From positions 1 through 7,364 of the forward strand of contig SFHH01000104.1 in assembly GCA_004555735.1 (NCBI GenBank): a DNA stretch of 7,364 nucleotides. The letters are read 5' to 3'. The notes beneath the pieces are model-generated. The model had not been told where the DNA came from and ran no database searches. It worked only from the letters and a program-made list of their open reading frames with translations. The translations under genes and the position numbers were made by a program. Positions 6,369 through 7,364 of the stretch are shown here, piece by piece (the stretch's first letter is position 1; the number at the start of each line of letters is the position of its first letter). Source of the stretch: Acidaminococcus fermentans. GTDB lineage: Bacteria > Bacillota_C > Negativicutes > Acidaminococcales > Acidaminococcaceae.

Positions 6369-6377
6369 ATTATACCA
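6369..6377 (-). promoter_or_regulatory. Extended -10 promoter of queG
   Basis: TGGTATAAT (6377 down to 6369) is a consensus extended -10. No good -35 is seen at 16-18 bases upstream. The hexamer overlaps the ATG at 6370, so that ATG would lie at or upstream of the transcript start. This supports the 6340 start for QueG. Transcription from the upstream broken gene may also feed queG. Confidence 0.5.
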
Positions 6378-6383
6378 TAGCCT

Positions 6384-6799
6384 TTACAAAAACTCCGTTA
6401 TCTGATTGTTGATCACTTGGCCCATGATCTGTTTCATGGCCATATACGTGCTGAAAGAGAGGTGGCCGCCCCCGTGAGAAATACTGTCTCCGTAGATTCC
6501 TACTTTTAAGAGGATCCGGTTGGTGTAGATCTCTCCATCCCGGTAGACCGCGCCTTCCACTGGCTGTTCCGGATCCAGCTCCTCCGGGACCTGGGAGAAG
6601 ATTTCCAGTTCATACCGGACCGCTTGGAGATTTTCCGGCCACTGGAGCAGCTCTGACTGAGCCCGCCTTGATTATACCGTACCAGATAGCGAGGGACTCG
6701 ATGCTGCAGGGGGTTGTCCATCTGGCCCACGAAGATCCCCGGCAGCATGGCTCCGATCAGTAGCCAGCGCCAATATCCTTTTAAACTTTGCTGCGGCAT
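6384..6799 (-). pseudogene. Small membrane-anchored or secreted hypothetical protein, broken by a 1-nt frameshift
   Basis: Translation from the ATG at 6799, with AAGGAGGGG (6814-6806) 6 bases before it, gives MPQQSLKGYWRWLLIGAMLP and continues to YNQGG at residue 46. It then enters an implausible Ser/Arg-rich stretch. A second minus-strand frame is open from 6671 to the TAA at 6386-6384. It reads as a natural protein, with segments ELLQWPENLQAVRYELEIF, DPEQPVEGAVYRDGEIYTN and TYMAMKQIMGQVINNQ. Adding one base at the CCC run (6662-6664; GGG on the coding strand) joins both parts into exactly 138 residues. The first 22 residues hold a hydrophobic segment (about 14-22), consistent with a signal peptide or anchor. 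I recognise no family. It could be a true pseudogene, a phase-variable gene or a sequencing error. Confidence 0.7.
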
Positions 6800-6826
6800 C
6801 CTGCTCCCCTCCTTTTTCGTATGCCC

Positions 6827-6835
6827 ATCATAACA
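6827..6835 (-). promoter_or_regulatory. Extended -10 promoter of the frameshifted gene
   Basis: TGTTATGAT (6835 down to 6827) is an extended -10 with a 5-of-6 hexamer. No convincing -35 is present. The start would be near 6820, just upstream of the ribosome binding site at 6814-6806. The site lies past the yitT terminator, consistent with a new transcription unit. Confidence 0.45.
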
Positions 6836-6878
6836 GGCCCTATGAAAAAGAAAGCACAAAGCTGTGATTTTTTGGTAT

Positions 6879-6909
6879 AAAAAGAGACTGCTGCGTGGGC
6901 AGCAGCCCC
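6879..6909 (-). terminator. Terminator of the yitT-like gene
   Basis: GAGACTGCTGC (6884-6894) pairs with GCAGCAGCCCC (6899-6909) through 11 pairs, two of them G-U on the transcript, around a 4-base loop. On the minus strand it is followed by TTTTT (6883-6879). It lies about 37 bases past the stop codon of the partial gene at 6947. Confidence 0.85.
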
Positions 6910-6946
6910 TGTCGGAAACTTGCAAGAGAGTACATATTCGCGATTT

Positions 6947-7364
6947 TCAATTCTGCTCTGCTATATTTTTAAATCCCAGCCCTAAAACTTCTGTGGCTTC
7001 GGTTACAATCACAAAGGCTTTATCATCGTTTTCACGGACGATGCTCTTCAGCGTACTGAATTCAGACTTCCTTACAACACAAATCACAATAGAAAGATTT
7101 TTTTCCGAATATCCACCTTTTCCATGGACGATTGTTGCAGAACGCTCAAGATCTTCAATGATATGCCGCGTAATGATTTGAGGTTCTTTTGTGATGATGG
7201 ATACCTGTGTTCCGGTATCATATCCATAAAGGATTGCATCGATTACCTTAGTTTCAGCGTAGAGAGAGGCCATCCCAAATAATCCTGCATCAACATCATG
7301 AAATACGAAAATAGAAAATGTCAGGATGATTCCGTCAAGGATCAACAGAGCACGGCCTATGGAC
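6947..7364 (-). CDS. YitT-family membrane protein, C-terminal part (runs off the window)
   Basis: This is the 3' part of a gene for a YitT/DUF161-DUF2179 integral membrane protein, a family of roughly 280-290 residues with several N-terminal transmembrane helices and a soluble C-terminal domain. The function is not established. The visible part begins within a last membrane segment (GRALLILDGIILTFSIFVF), continues through LYAETKVIDAILYG, and then gives the DUF2179 domain with HIIEDLERSATIVHGKGGYS and the ending AFVIVTEATEVLGLGFKN. The frame stays open to 7364 with no ATG, so the start is beyond the window. A TTG at 7345 is internal. The base composition is about 35-43% GC in 60-base blocks, against about 60% in recQ, hinting at a different origin. 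Confidence 0.85.
   Translation of the reverse strand, partial: SIGRALLILDGIILTFSIFVFHDVDAGLFGMASLYAETKVIDAILYGYDTGTQVSIITKEPQIITRHIIEDLERSATIVHGKGGYSEKNLSIVICVVRKSEFSTLKSIVRENDDKAFVIVTEATEVLGLGFKNIAEQN

Noticed and set aside
6662..6671. Programmed ribosomal frameshifting joining the two halves of the 6384-6799 gene
   Set aside because: The coding-strand sequence at the junction (CAAGGCGGGC) is not a canonical slippery heptamer, and I see no strong downstream stem. A one-base loss is simpler, though this is not excluded experimentally.
84..6909. Similar stems in the terminators at 84-119 and 6884-6909 (both contain CAGCCCC and CTGTTGC/CTGCTGC) as a mobile repeat
   Set aside because: The shared bases are limited to the stem of two GC-rich terminators with different loops and flanks, so convergence is enough to explain it.
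6506..6925. A 139-codon minus-strand open frame starting at 6925 taken as an intact gene
   Set aside because: It starts inside the yitT terminator with no binding site. Its residues before 6799 are non-coding leader, and after about 6664 it is out of the natural frame. The supported gene starts at 6799 and is frameshifted.

Overview
The window looks like ordinary chromosome of a Gram-positive-lineage anaerobe. The best guess is an Acidaminococcus-like member of the Negativicutes. This rests on a glutamate dehydrogenase of the short hexameric NAD-linked type, a 3H-domain NAD-synthesis repressor, strong AAGGAGG-type ribosome binding sites, and coding DNA that reaches about 60% GC in recQ. The taxonomic call is inference from gene style, not from a marker gene.

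Layout. Positions 1-129 hold a REP-like hairpin, short CTCGAGAC repeats and a strong hairpin terminator. Next, on the minus strand, is niaR (130-642), whose promoter carries a perfect 20-bp palindrome between the -35 and -10. Behind its own terminator lies gdhA (826-2064, minus). gdhA and recQ (2272-4119, plus) diverge from an intergenic region of about 207 bp that contains both promoters, an 11-bp tandem repeat in the gdhA leader and a TTGTATACAA palindrome. recQ converges on a minus-strand gene for an HD-superfamily phosphohydrolase (4151-5359). A single hairpin terminator overlaps the last codons of both. Upstream of the HD gene, on the same strand, are a QueG-like epoxyqueuosine reductase (5468-6340), a small gene for a membrane-anchored or secreted protein broken by a one-base frameshift (6384-6799), a terminator (6879-6909) and the 3' part of a YitT-family membrane protein gene running off the window end (6947-7364).

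How the genes relate. There is no single pathway or defence cluster here. NiaR (NAD supply) and GdhA (probably NAD-dependent glutamate oxidation) could be linked through the NAD(H) pool, but they are separate transcription units. RecQ (DNA repair), the HD nucleotidase-like protein, QueG (tRNA modification) and YitT look like unrelated housekeeping or accessory genes. The most informative non-routine signals are the frameshifted gene, the internal duplication in the HD protein with one dead-looking half, the operator-like palindrome at niaR, the repeats in the gdhA leader, and the abrupt fall in GC content at the yitT end. I did not find convincing evidence of a previously undescribed system.
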